Part shown: one piece after another, positions 18,725 to 26,801 of the stretch
Position numbering within the stretch: the first letter of the stretch is position 1
Layout: each line of letters begins with the position of its first letter
DNA from: Pedobacter sp. Leaf176
GTDB taxonomy: Bacteria; Bacteroidota; Bacteroidia; Sphingobacteriales; Sphingobacteriaceae
Assembly: GCF_001424305.1 (NCBI RefSeq)
Contig: NZ_LMPD01000003.1
Coordinates: 1-64,000, forward strand
Length of the DNA: 64,000 nt
Direction of reading: 5' to 3'
Notes under the pieces: model-generated
What the model saw: the letters and a program-made list of their open reading frames with translations, nothing else
The model's database searches: none
Told to the model about the DNA's origin: nothing
Position numbers and translations under genes: made by a program

Positions 18725-18775
18725 ATAAGTCGTCATTCGACCGTAGTAATAAAGTCGTCATTTCGATAAAAAATT

Positions 18776-18863
18776 CGTCATTTCGACCGCAGTGGAGAAA
18801 TCTTTTACACTGGAGTTATCTTGTAAAGATCCCTCCGCTACGCTTTGCTCCGGTCGGGATGAA
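18776..18863. repeat. REP-like palindrome, copy 1
   Basis: Full-length element. The left arm matches copies 2 and 4 and the loop is the same as copy 2 (TACACTGGAGTTATCTTGT). The right end is slightly changed (GATGAAG). Confidence 0.8.
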
Positions 18864-18911
18864 GAATTGATAACGCTTAAGAACAAAAGTCGTCATTTAG
18901 ATAAATAAATT

Positions 18912-19000
18912 CGTCATTTCGACCGTAGTGGAGAAATCTTTTACACTGGAGTTATCTTGTAAAGATCCCTCCGCTACGCTTTGCTCCGGTCAGGATGACG
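18912..19000. repeat. REP-like palindrome, copy 2
   Basis: Full-length element nearly identical to copy 1, ending in CAGGATGACG, and followed by the same GAATTGATA tail as copy 1. Confidence 0.8.
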
Positions 19001-19048
19001 AATTGATAAGGCTTAAGAACAAAAGTCGTCATTTCGATAAAAAAAGAT

Positions 19049-19075
19049 GTCATTTCGACCGTAGCGGAGAAGTCT
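19049..19075. repeat. REP-like palindrome, copy 3 (left arm only)
   Basis: Only the left arm (TGTCATTTCGACCGTAGCGG and a few more bases) is present; the right arm has been replaced by an unrelated sequence containing a perfect hairpin. Confidence 0.7.
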
Positions 19076-19120
19076 TTAAAGCCGCGGTCTGTGTCCTCAC
19101 AGAACGGAATCGAAATCATA

Positions 19121-19144
19121 ATGGTCTGTGAAAACACAGACCAT
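19121..19144. repeat. Perfect hairpin inside the REP-like array
   Basis: ATGGTCTGTG and CACAGACCAT form a perfect 10-bp stem around an AAAA loop. A partial copy of the same arm (GGTCTGTG) lies about 35 bases to the left. There is no T run, so it is not a typical terminator. Confidence 0.75.
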
Positions 19145-19166
19145 AGAATAACCTATAAAATAAAGT

Positions 19167-19264
19167 CGTCATTTCGACCGTAGCGGAGAAATCTTTTCCG
19201 TCAGCAACAACAGAGTTATCTTGTAAAGATCCCTCCGTTACGCTTTGCTTCAGTCGGGACGACG
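19167..19264. repeat. REP-like palindrome, copy 4
   Basis: Full-length element with a different loop (TCCGTCAGCAACAACAGAG) and right arm ending CGGGACGACG. It ends about 33 bases before the TTG start of the second tldD gene. Confidence 0.8.
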
Positions 19265-19296
19265 ACTTTAAAATAATAACGTAAAAACGATAGAAA

Positions 19297-20937
19297 TTGA
19301 GAAGAAGAGATTTTTTATATATGACTGGCGTTGGTCTTGGGACTACCATGCTGCCCAACATGCCTGCTTTCGGTAAAATTATTTCTGTTGAAGAATCTTT
19401 AACGCCGGTTGATGTAGCCTTAAAGAAAAGGATGGCCGATATCGCACTCGATGCGGCGAAAGGTAAAGGCGCCACTTATGCAGATGTTCGTATCGGCAGG
19501 TATCTGAACCAGGTGGTTGCAACTCGGGAAAACAGGGTGGAGAACATTTCAAATTCCGAATCCTATGGCTTGGGTGTCCGTGTTATCGCAAACGGAAGCT
19601 GGGGTTTTGCAGCAACAAACAACCTTGATAATACAAGTATAGCCAAAGCAGCTGAAATGGCAGTTGCAATTGCGAAAGGCAATTCAAAATTGATGGAAGA
19701 ACCCGTTCAGCTGGCTCCTCAAAAAGGCTATGGCGACGTGAGCTGGAAAACACCAATTGAAGTGAATGCCTTTGAAGTGCCTATCAAAGACAAAGTTGAC
19801 CTGCTTTTAAAGGTCAACAGTGAAGCCATGAAAGCCGGCGCGAAATACATCAGTTCAAATCTTTTCATGATTAATGAGCAGAAATATTTTGCATCCACTG
19901 ATGGTTCTTATATTGATCAGGACATTCATAGAATATGGCCAACCTTCACTTTGACCAAAACCGATTCGGCGAGTGGTAAATTTGAAACGCGTAATGCGCT
20001 GAGCGCCCCCATGGGCATGGGCTTTGAGTATCTGACACCAAAAGATACAGAAAAAATTAAAGGCGGCCCGGTAACTATGTACAAAAAGCGTTACGATATT
20101 TTGGAAGATGTTCGTGAAGCTGCTGTTCATGTAGATGAAAAACTGAAAGCCAAACCGATTGCACCAGGCAAGTATGATTTAATCCTGGATCCTTCTCACT
20201 TGTTCCTGACCATACACGAATCCGTTGGGCACCCGACAGAATTAGACCGCGTTTTAGGCTATGAAGCAAATTATGCAGGAACAAGTTTTTTAACGCTTGA
20301 TAAATGGGAATCGAAAAAGTTTAATTTTGGAAGTAAAGAGGTAAATATCCTTGCCGACAAAACTGAGCCTGGTTCACTGGGTGCGGTGGGTTATGATGAC
20401 GAAGGCGTAAAATGTGGCAATTGGGATATTATCAAGGACGGTATTCTGGTTAATTACCAAACCATCCGCGATCAGGCCCATATCTTAGGCTTAAAAGCTT
20501 CACAAGGTTGTTGCTATGCCGACAGCTGGGATAGCATCCAATTTCAAAGAATGCCGAATGTTTCATTAGCACCTGGCAGTGGGGCATTAAGCGCAGCCGA
20601 TATGGTAAAAAATGTTGAAAAAGGCATCTATATGTTCGGCAGAAATTCTTATTCGATTGACCAGCAGCGCTATAATTTCCAGTTTAGCGCCCAACTGGCT
20701 TACGAAATTAAAGAAGGGAAAATTGTTGGAATGCTTAAAGACGCTGCTTACCAGGCAAACACACAAGAGTTCTGGAATTCTTGTGTACAGCGTTGCGACA
20801 AAAATGATTACCGTTTGGGAGGGACTTTTTCAGATGGAAAAGGTCAGCCAGGACAAGCAAGTGCTGTTTCTCACGGCAGTGCAACTACCCGCTTTAATGG
20901 CGTAAATGTGATCAATACAGGCAGAAGATTAGGATAA
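19297..20937 (+). CDS. Second TldD-family metalloprotease, Tat-signal-like N terminus (TTG start)
   Basis: 546 residues, highly similar over its whole length to the TldD at 15711-17405. The zinc motif HESVGH is at 307-312. The N terminus MRRRDFLYMTGVGLG has a twin-arginine pair, a hydrophobic stretch and a likely cleavage region near PAFG. The TTG at 19297 is the only start that includes the signal. No second TldE follows, so this copy either shares the upstream TldE or acts alone. The intervening repeat array separates it from the operon, so it may have its own promoter. It looks like a local duplication. Confidence 0.93.
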   Translation: MRRRDFLYMTGVGLGTTMLPNMPAFGKIISVEESLTPVDVALKKRMADIALDAAKGKGATYADVRIGRYLNQVVATRENRVENISNSESYGLGVRVIANGSWGFAATNNLDNTSIAKAAEMAVAIAKGNSKLMEEPVQLAPQKGYGDVSWKTPIEVNAFEVPIKDKVDLLLKVNSEAMKAGAKYISSNLFMINEQKYFASTDGSYIDQDIHRIWPTFTLTKTDSASGKFETRNALSAPMGMGFEYLTPKDTEKIKGGPVTMYKKRYDILEDVREAAVHVDEKLKAKPIAPGKYDLILDPSHLFLTIHESVGHPTELDRVLGYEANYAGTSFLTLDKWESKKFNFGSKEVNILADKTEPGSLGAVGYDDEGVKCGNWDIIKDGILVNYQTIRDQAHILGLKASQGCCYADSWDSIQFQRMPNVSLAPGSGALSAADMVKNVEKGIYMFGRNSYSIDQQRYNFQFSAQLAYEIKEGKIVGMLKDAAYQANTQEFWNSCVQRCDKNDYRLGGTFSDGKGQPGQASAVSHGSATTRFNGVNVINTGRRLG

Positions 20938-20963
20938 ATGGAGGTTGTCTCATAAATATGTAT

Positions 20964-21077
20964 TGTCATCCTGGGCCAAATGTCATCCTGAGCTTGTAGA
21001 AGGACGTACAAAACTACCCCTTAAGGCATTTCAATGCTTCGGCATAACAGCACAGGCTGAGCGCAACATGACAGGAT
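20964..21077. repeat. Long palindromic intergenic element (TGTCATCCTGAGC type)
   Basis: Starts with TGTCATCCTG twice and ends GCGCAACATGACAGGAT, with the ends roughly inverted repeats of each other (TGTCATCCTGAGC against GCTGAGCGCAACATGACA). It fills the space between the convergent second tldD and the LysR gene and may serve as a bidirectional transcription stop. It is a different family from the CGTCATTTCGACCG elements. Confidence 0.7.
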
Positions 21078-21092
21078 CAAAGACGAATTGAT

Positions 21093-22007
21093 TTAAGAGA
21101 CCGCCTCTTTTTCGACCATCTCTTTTTCAAAAATATCCTGAACCATTTTTATCTGTTCTTCATAAATGGTTTTTTTACGCGTGCCGAAATAAAGCGTGTT
21201 TTCAATCTTGTTATAGCCCTCCCATAAAATTTGTACTTGGCCGGATTCCAGTTCCTTTTTTGAGAGAAAATCGGGAATAACGGCAATGCCATTGCCACCA
21301 CTCAGGCAGCGTAGAATGGAGCTCATGTTGGGAACAATGTAATTCGGTTTAAAATCGGGCCTTATACCAAAATTAATATGCCAGAACCTTCGTAGATGCT
21401 CCATATCCCCAGCAGTACCATACCAGGTCTGTTTTTTAAGCCAGTTCTGAATTTCAGTAAGTTTATTGTTTTTAATTAATTCAGAAAGGTCTTTTGCATC
21501 AGTTTCTACACCTGCAACCAATACTAGCTTCTCTTTGAAAAAAGGCTTGTACAATAAATTCTTATAATCCCCTTTTTGCGGCGTAACTATTAAATCTAGA
21601 ATCCCATTATCAAGGTCTGCAAGCATTTGAGGGTAATCTCCAAACTTGATGATAACATTAAATGGCAACGTGGGCAAATAAGGTTCGAGTGTAAACTGAA
21701 AAGTTTCGAAACACATACCGATACTGATGGTAGGTACATCTTTTTCGGTCGACTTATGAAAGTGTTTCTCCGCTTCTTCAAGCCTGCAAATTGCCTCCTG
21801 AACATAGTTATAGAGTATTTTTCCCCTTTCGGTTGAAACCATTTTCCTTGATGCTCTGTCGAAAAGTTTGTAACCAACATAGCGCTCTAACGAACTCAGA
21901 TGTAAACTTACGCCCGGTTGTGAAATAAAGAGGTTCTCGGCAGCTGCTGTTAAAGAACCTGTTTCATAAATCGCTTTGAATGTCCTGAACCATTCTAAAT
22001 TTACCAT
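21093..22007 (-). CDS. LysR-family transcriptional regulator
   Basis: 304 residues, normal for the family. The N-terminal winged helix (LEWFRTFKAIYETGSLTAAAE, shown as residues 4-24 region, then LFISQPGVSLHLSSLE) is canonical, and a periplasmic-binding-protein-like effector domain follows from about 90. It is divergent from the flavodoxin-fold oxidoreductase at 22102-22740, the usual arrangement for a LysR activator and its target, and a perfect palindrome lies nine bases beyond its start. Confidence 0.95.
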   Translation of the reverse strand: MVNLEWFRTFKAIYETGSLTAAAENLFISQPGVSLHLSSLERYVGYKLFDRASRKMVSTERGKILYNYVQEAICRLEEAEKHFHKSTEKDVPTISIGMCFETFQFTLEPYLPTLPFNVIIKFGDYPQMLADLDNGILDLIVTPQKGDYKNLLYKPFFKEKLVLVAGVETDAKDLSELIKNNKLTEIQNWLKKQTWYGTAGDMEHLRRFWHINFGIRPDFKPNYIVPNMSSILRCLSGGNGIAVIPDFLSKKELESGQVQILWEGYNKIENTLYFGTRKKTIYEEQIKMVQDIFEKEMVEKEAVS

Positions 22008-22015
22008 ATCTTAAC

Positions 22016-22031
22016 TATCATAATTATGATA
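22016..22031. promoter_or_regulatory. LysR-type operator palindrome
   Basis: TATCATAATTATGATA is a perfect 16-bp palindrome containing ATC-N8-GAT, of the T-N11-A type bound by LysR proteins. It lies between the divergent LysR and mdaB-like genes, close to the LysR start, as expected for autoregulation and activation of the divergent gene. Confidence 0.7.
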
Positions 22032-22075
22032 CAAATATATGATTTATATTATTTTAATGAGCCATTAGTTAGGAG

Positions 22076-22083
22076 TAAATTTG
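22076..22083 (+). promoter_or_regulatory. Candidate -7 box for the mdaB-like operon
   Basis: TAAATTTG matches TAnnTTTG and lies 18 bases before the ATG at 22102. No -33 TTTG is seen at the right spacing, as may be expected for a promoter that needs a LysR activator. It lies 44 bases from the palindrome. Confidence 0.45.
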
Positions 22084-22101
22084 TTCATCAAAAGAAAAAA
22101 G

Positions 22102-22740
22102 ATGAAAAATATATTTGTAATAAACGGTGGACAGGTTTTCGGCCACTCAGGAGGAAAATTTAATAAATCCTTATTGGAAGCCACGATTTCATTCTTCAAA
22201 AATCATCCCGGATTCGAAGTAAAATCAACAGATGTAAACGAGGCTTACGATTTAAAAGAAGAAGTAGAAAAATATAAATGGGCGGATGTGGTCATTTACC
22301 ATACGCCGGTCTGGTGGTTTCAGCTACCTCATGGATTTAAAAAATACATCGATGAGGTTTTTACCGAAGGTCATCAGAACGGCATTTATAAAAGTGATGG
22401 ACGTTCATCTTCAAATCCGGCAATAAACTACGGTACCGGCGGCTTAATGCATGGAAAAAACTATATGTTATCCACTTCGTGGAACGCGCCTAAAGAAGCC
22501 TTTACTTTACCAGGGGAGTTTTTTAAGGAACATTCGGTTGATGAAGGCCCGATGTTTGGTTTTCATAGGATGAATGCCTTTACTGGCATGGCGCCATTGG
22601 AAAGCATCCACTTCCATGATGTAGAAAAAAATGCAGATGTTGTCGCTGATTTAAAGCGCTACAACCAGCATTTAACTAATTTATTTACGGCAAAGCCAAT
22701 TGAAAATGAAAGTCTACTTAACAGTTATATTGAAAGCTAA
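22102..22740 (+). CDS. mdaB: MdaB-like NAD(P)H:quinone oxidoreductase (flavodoxin fold)
   Basis: 212 residues from the ATG at 22102; a TTG seven codons earlier (22081) overlaps the promoter-like box and is less likely. The flavodoxin-like fold shows FVINGGQVFGHSGGK at the start (FMN phosphate loop), the TPVWWFQLPHGFKKYIDEVF motif of MdaB/Kef-type quinone reductases, and GKNYMLSTSWNAP. It should be a cytoplasmic two-electron quinone reductase protecting against redox cyclers. It overlaps the next gene, a small monooxygenase, by 35 bases, and is probably controlled by the divergent LysR regulator. Confidence 0.92.
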   Translation: MKNIFVINGGQVFGHSGGKFNKSLLEATISFFKNHPGFEVKSTDVNEAYDLKEEVEKYKWADVVIYHTPVWWFQLPHGFKKYIDEVFTEGHQNGIYKSDGRSSSNPAINYGTGGLMHGKNYMLSTSWNAPKEAFTLPGEFFKEHSVDEGPMFGFHRMNAFTGMAPLESIHFHDVEKNADVVADLKRYNQHLTNLFTAKPIENESLLNSYIES

Positions 22741-22996
22741 AGAAGGGAATTCGGCAGCGCTTAAATCGGCTTTACAAAACATGGTCTTGCATTCTAGAAA
22801 AGAAAAAGCCTGCCTGCAATATGATTTATTTCAGGCTTCGGATGATGAAAATACGTTCACTTTCCAGGAGATTTGGGAAAACCAAATGGCTTTGGATTTA
22901 CATGACGAACAACCCTACATCAAAGAATTCAGGGAAAAGCATTTATCGCTGACAGATGGCAATAACTTATTTTATAAAAACAATAAAATTGCCTAA
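22706..22996 (+). CDS. Antibiotic biosynthesis monooxygenase-domain protein (YgiN-like)
   Basis: 96 residues from the ATG at 22706 (a TTG two codons earlier is also open). The ABM ferredoxin-like fold is seen as LTVILKAKEGN, then SRKEKACLQYDLFQ, then FQEIWENQMALDLHDEQPY. It overlaps the end of the mdaB-like gene by 35 bases. In other bacteria, a quinol monooxygenase of this type (YgiN) sits beside MdaB, and together they are proposed to form a quinone redox cycle, so the same pairing is likely here. Confidence 0.9.
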   Translation: MKVYLTVILKAKEGNSAALKSALQNMVLHSRKEKACLQYDLFQASDDENTFTFQEIWENQMALDLHDEQPYIKEFREKHLSLTDGNNLFYKNNKIA

Positions 22997-23006
22997 AATA
23001 GTAATA

Positions 23007-23040
23007 CAGGTTTGCCGACAATTATTGCCCGGCAAACCTG
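23007..23040. terminator. Bidirectional terminator hairpin between convergent genes
   Basis: CAGGTTTGCCG and CGGCAAACCTG form a perfect 11-bp stem around a 12-base loop, midway between the monooxygenase gene (plus) and the SMP-30 gene (minus). Both sides have only AT-rich tails rather than strong T runs. Confidence 0.65.
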
Positions 23041-23050
23041 ATAATTAAAA

Positions 23051-23938
23051 TTACTCCACCCCTCTTGCTGTAGTCGGGATTGTATAAAGTGATTTTGAAG
23101 CCGTAATGAACAGTACATTTCTGTCTTTCCCACCAAAGCAAATGTTTCCACACCAGTTCTCAGGTACCTCAATATGTCCGATTTGTTTTCCGGCTGGATT
23201 ATAGATATTAACGCCCTTGCCGGTTACATAAATATTGCCATCACTATCCAGGGTCATTCCATCAGAATTCTGATTGAAAACAAGTTGCCTATCGGTTAAA
23301 GAAGCATCTTTATTAATTTGATAACGGTAGGTTTTATTCGCACTCATATCCGCCACGTAGAGAAACTTCCCATCCGGAGTACCCACAATGCCATTTGGTT
23401 TTAGAATATCATCTGCAACAACCACGGCAGTTTTCTTCCCCTCTGGAAGATAATAAACACGTTGTTTTTCAATTTCAGGCTTTTGCCTGGTCCAATAATC
23501 GCGTTGATAATAAGGGTCGGTGAAATAGATACCACCTTTTTTGTCAAGCCAGATATCATTCGGTCCGTTAACTTTCTTGCCCTCAAAATCGGAGAATAAT
23601 ACCGTCACTTTTTTGTTTTTGTCTATAGACCAGATTTGATTGTTTTCATCTGCACAAACAATCAGATTACCTTTTCTATCGAAGTAAGTCCCGTTTGCCC
23701 TACCCGATTTATCCAGGTACAAACTCAATTGTCCATTGATATCATATTTCCATATTTTATCGTTTGGCTGGTCGGTAAAGAATACATTTCCATTTTTGTC
23801 CACGGAAGCACCCTCGGTAAATTTGAATTGCGATGAGATGAGTTTTAAACTATCCTGAATAAAAATCGGCTGTGAAGACTGGGCGAATGAAAACGATGAT
23901 AGTGAAATTAAGACTAGAAGCGAGCAGTATTTTTTCAT
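23051..23938 (-). CDS. SMP-30/gluconolactonase-family secreted protein
   Basis: 295 residues with a signal peptide (first 19 residues). The six-bladed beta-propeller pattern is clear: FTEGASVDKNGNVFFTDQP, NGPNDIWLDKKGGIYFTDPYY, KPNGIVGTPDGKFLYVADM and DGMTLDSDGNIYVTGKG. The Glu, Asn and Asp residues that bind the divalent metal in this family (E at EGAS, N of NGPND, D of DGMT) are present. It is probably a periplasmic sugar lactonase. No operon partner is visible. Confidence 0.92.
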   Translation of the reverse strand: MKKYCSLLVLISLSSFSFAQSSQPIFIQDSLKLISSQFKFTEGASVDKNGNVFFTDQPNDKIWKYDINGQLSLYLDKSGRANGTYFDRKGNLIVCADENNQIWSIDKNKKVTVLFSDFEGKKVNGPNDIWLDKKGGIYFTDPYYQRDYWTRQKPEIEKQRVYYLPEGKKTAVVVADDILKPNGIVGTPDGKFLYVADMSANKTYRYQINKDASLTDRQLVFNQNSDGMTLDSDGNIYVTGKGVNIYNPAGKQIGHIEVPENWCGNICFGGKDRNVLFITASKSLYTIPTTARGVE

Positions 23939-24010
23939 AGTTTATGCGTTTTAAAAGAAAAACCGAAACAACAACCAGGCCATACCGAAGCTGATAATGT
24001 TTATTTTATT

Positions 24011-24058
24011 TCCAAAAAAAAGATGATCAGCTGGCTATGCTCAGCGGCTGATCATCTG
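24011..24058 (-). terminator. Rho-independent terminator of the DPP IV-like peptidase gene
   Basis: AGATGATCAGC and GCTGATCATCT (24022-24058) form a perfect 11-bp stem; on the minus strand it is followed by a run of T (the plus strand reads CCAAAAAAAA before it). It lies 66 bases past the peptidase stop codon. Confidence 0.85.
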
Positions 24059-24123
24059 AAATATCTACATTTTATAAATTAGTCCGTGTCATCGATCTGA
24101 ACGGGATTTCAATAAAACCAGAA

Positions 24124-26631
24124 TTACTTGCCTGTTTTCTCAATATCCCTATCCATCTCAATTAAATCCACCTCTTCAGGATTCGAAAAATCACCAATAA
24201 GGTACTTGTTGAAATGATCCGCCAGTTTCCAGAAAGCATACTCCGTCATGTCGCCAAAACCGTGACGCTGCCCCGGGATAATTAGGAAATCAAAACGCTT
24301 TCCGGCTTTCATTAAGGCATTTGCTACCCGAATCGTATTTGCAGGGTGAACATTGTTGTCCACATCGCCATGCATCAATAAAAGGTGTCCCTTCAAGTTC
24401 TTTGCTAAATCAGGGTTTTTATCGATACTATATTTAAAAGAAGTATCGCCTTTTAAGGAAACAATTTCCTTTACACCGTGGTGTTTTTCGCTCCACCAGC
24501 GGTTGTAAATGCTGTTATCGTGATTACCCGCATTAGAAACAGCAGCCTTGAAAAACTCAGGATAAACCAACATTGCAGCGGTAGACATGAAACCTCCACC
24601 GGAATGACCAGTAATACCAACTTTTGTATCATCTATATATGCGTATTTTGCCGCCAGTTGCTCAATAGCTGTTTTCTTATCAGCCAAACCATAATCACGA
24701 AGGTTGCCATAGCCATAAGTATGATACCATTTAGAGCGCGAAGGATTTCCACCACGGTTGCCCACAGTGATTACGATGTAGCCAAATTGCGCTAAACGCT
24801 CTGTCCTGTCCATACCTTTTGTAAATGACTTATTTACCGCTTCGGTTTGAGGTCCCGGATAAACATATTCGATAATCGGGTATTTTTTATTGGGATCGAA
24901 GTCGAATGGTTTATACATTACACCATACAAATCGGTAATGCCATCATCGGCTTTTACAACAAAGGTTTCAGGAAATTTATATCCTGCAGCCATTAATAAC
25001 GACAAATCTGTTGTTTCCAAATCCATCACCTTTTTACCATTTTTATCATAAACTGCCGATTTCGGCGCCGTGTTCACCCTGGAATAGGTATCAACGAAAT
25101 AGGCATAATTATCATTCATACTCGACAAATGATCGAAATTGCCTGCATTCAGCAACTTCATATCCGAGCCATCAAAATTAACGCTGTATAGATGAAGGTA
25201 ATAAGGATCTTCCTTGGCTTCACGACCATTTGCCGTGAAATAAAGTACGCGATTTTTTTCATCTATGTTTACAATGCTTTCGCAGTGGAAAGAACCTTTT
25301 GTAATCTGGTTTTTAAGCTTACCATTTCCATCGAAAAGATAAAAATGTGCCCAGCCATCCCGCTCACTCCAATGAATCAGTTCTTTCCCGCCGTTAACCA
25401 GCCCGGGGCGGTTCACTTCAACGTACGTATTAAACCGTTCATCAATTATTGGTGTAACCTTTCCGGTTGCAATTTCAACCGTTCCAATATCAATTCGTTT
25501 CAAATCACGGCTGGTACGGGAGAAATAAAATTTAGCATCATCACCCAACCATACTGAAGGACGAAATTCGTTATCTCTGTCCTTCGCTAATGAAGGTTTG
25601 CTCCAGACCGAAACGCTCTGATCTTTAAACGCCGCAACATTTAATTTTTTATAAGATTTAGCAGCAAAATCGAAAAGTAAAACTTCATCCTGTGGTGCTT
25701 CAGCTTCACCAGGCATCTGGTATTTATAGGTTTCTAAAGTCGGCCGGCCAGGTGTAACACTGTTAATGACCCACAAATCTTTAACCTTGCGCGAATCGGT
25801 TCTGTTTAAAATGAAATATTTTGCGTTAGGAGACCAAAGCACATAAGCACCCCGGCGTTTCTTATTGTTTTTCTCATTTTCTACATTGTTTTCTCCATCG
25901 CCGTCACTTCCGTAGGAATAAAATTTCACCCCATCTTTAGTTAACTGATGTTCAACAATGGTACTATCCTCCTCATTTTTAACGGCTTTTTTATAATTTT
26001 CTTTGTCCATCCAATACAAATTATAATTACGGGAAAAAATAATTGCAGAAGAATCGGGTGCAACCGAGCCCCACGCCGGTTTAGGCTTCGGCCTGCTGAA
26101 ATTGGGCACTTCCGTAAGTTTGGCAGTCACCAAATCGTATTTGAATGAGAAAATTTTCTTCTGTAATGAATCTGCGGCCTTTTTATCTTTCCTATCAGGC
26201 TTCACCTCATCTATCGTACTTTTTACTTCGAATGAAATGCTTTTTTCATCGGAAGCGAATTTCAAATTCTCCAAAGGTAAATGTTCGGCATCAAAGGGAT
26301 CTCTAACAATTAAAGTAATGTCTGCGGCAAGTTTTGCGTTATCAAACAAAGCTCGTTTTGACTTTGCAGCAGGATCAACCAGATACCAGAACTTGCCTTT
26401 CGGACTTTCAAATGTATACCAGAAACGGTTGCTCAATTTAAGCCAATGCGGGTCTATCGAAGTAGAATAAACCATTTTTTTAAGCTTATTTGGCGAGAAC
26501 CTTGCTGCCAGCTGGTAGTTCGCCTTAGGTTGGCTTTGTACGTTTTCCGTAAGGGTAAATGTTTTATTTTGTGCGGCAACCGTAAACGATAAAAGTTGCG
26601 CAGCTAAAATGAGTTTGTAAAGTTTATTCAT
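24124..26631 (-). CDS. S9-family prolyl peptidase (dipeptidyl peptidase IV-like)
   Basis: 835 residues with a signal peptide ending near residue 20. The N-terminal two thirds is a DPP IV-type beta-propeller (APDSSAIIFSRNYNLYWMD, WSERDGWAHFYLFD). The C-terminal alpha/beta hydrolase carries the nucleophile Ser at about 677 in GHSGGG, an acidic candidate in HGDVDNNVHP and the His in GQRHGFGD. The usual DPP IV motif has Tyr or Trp around the Ser (GWSYGG), so GHSGGG is a variant. It is most likely a periplasmic peptidase that cleaves peptides at proline or related sites. Confidence 0.92.
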   Translation of the reverse strand: MNKLYKLILAAQLLSFTVAAQNKTFTLTENVQSQPKANYQLAARFSPNKLKKMVYSTSIDPHWLKLSNRFWYTFESPKGKFWYLVDPAAKSKRALFDNAKLAADITLIVRDPFDAEHLPLENLKFASDEKSISFEVKSTIDEVKPDRKDKKAADSLQKKIFSFKYDLVTAKLTEVPNFSRPKPKPAWGSVAPDSSAIIFSRNYNLYWMDKENYKKAVKNEEDSTIVEHQLTKDGVKFYSYGSDGDGENNVENEKNNKKRRGAYVLWSPNAKYFILNRTDSRKVKDLWVINSVTPGRPTLETYKYQMPGEAEAPQDEVLLFDFAAKSYKKLNVAAFKDQSVSVWSKPSLAKDRDNEFRPSVWLGDDAKFYFSRTSRDLKRIDIGTVEIATGKVTPIIDERFNTYVEVNRPGLVNGGKELIHWSERDGWAHFYLFDGNGKLKNQITKGSFHCESIVNIDEKNRVLYFTANGREAKEDPYYLHLYSVNFDGSDMKLLNAGNFDHLSSMNDNYAYFVDTYSRVNTAPKSAVYDKNGKKVMDLETTDLSLLMAAGYKFPETFVVKADDGITDLYGVMYKPFDFDPNKKYPIIEYVYPGPQTEAVNKSFTKGMDRTERLAQFGYIVITVGNRGGNPSRSKWYHTYGYGNLRDYGLADKKTAIEQLAAKYAYIDDTKVGITGHSGGGFMSTAAMLVYPEFFKAAVSNAGNHDNSIYNRWWSEKHHGVKEIVSLKGDTSFKYSIDKNPDLAKNLKGHLLLMHGDVDNNVHPANTIRVANALMKAGKRFDFLIIPGQRHGFGDMTEYAFWKLADHFNKYLIGDFSNPEEVDLIEMDRDIEKTGK

Positions 26632-26754
26632 TATGCCTGGTTTAAGGGTCCTAAATTATTCAATTAGCTGCAATTTAGCTAGACCATCCATGTAATAAAT
26701 GCGATAGTTAATCTGATATTATACATTATTTATTTATCAACATAAACGTAATTA

Positions 26755-26786
26755 TTGAATATTTTTTGATGGAATTTATAGTTTTG
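26755..26786 (+). promoter_or_regulatory. Candidate promoter of the deacetylase pair
   Basis: A TTG (26755-26757) and TAGTTTTG (26779-26786) are separated by 21 bases, close to the Bacteroidetes -33/-7 arrangement, and the start codon at 26802 follows 15 bases after the -7 box. Confidence 0.45.
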
Positions 26787-26801
26787 CGTAAATACTAATA
26801 T

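Larger units (their letters stand above)
18725..19296. repeat. Array of REP-like palindromic elements between tldE and the second tldD
   Basis: 572 bases made of three full copies and one partial copy of an element that starts CGTCATTTCGACCG and ends CGGTCGGGATGACG, which are near-inverted repeats of each other. Extra isolated CGTCATTTCG heads lie at 18731, 18756, 18890 and 19026. Each full copy folds as a long imperfect hairpin with an inner pair (GGAGAAATCTTT against AAAGATCCCTCC). Such elements recur at intergenic sites in related genomes. Confidence 0.85.

Noticed and set aside
18731..19266. CRISPR array
   Set aside because: The repeats are palindromes with their own near-identical loops and irregular spacing, not direct repeats with unique spacers, and no Cas genes are present.
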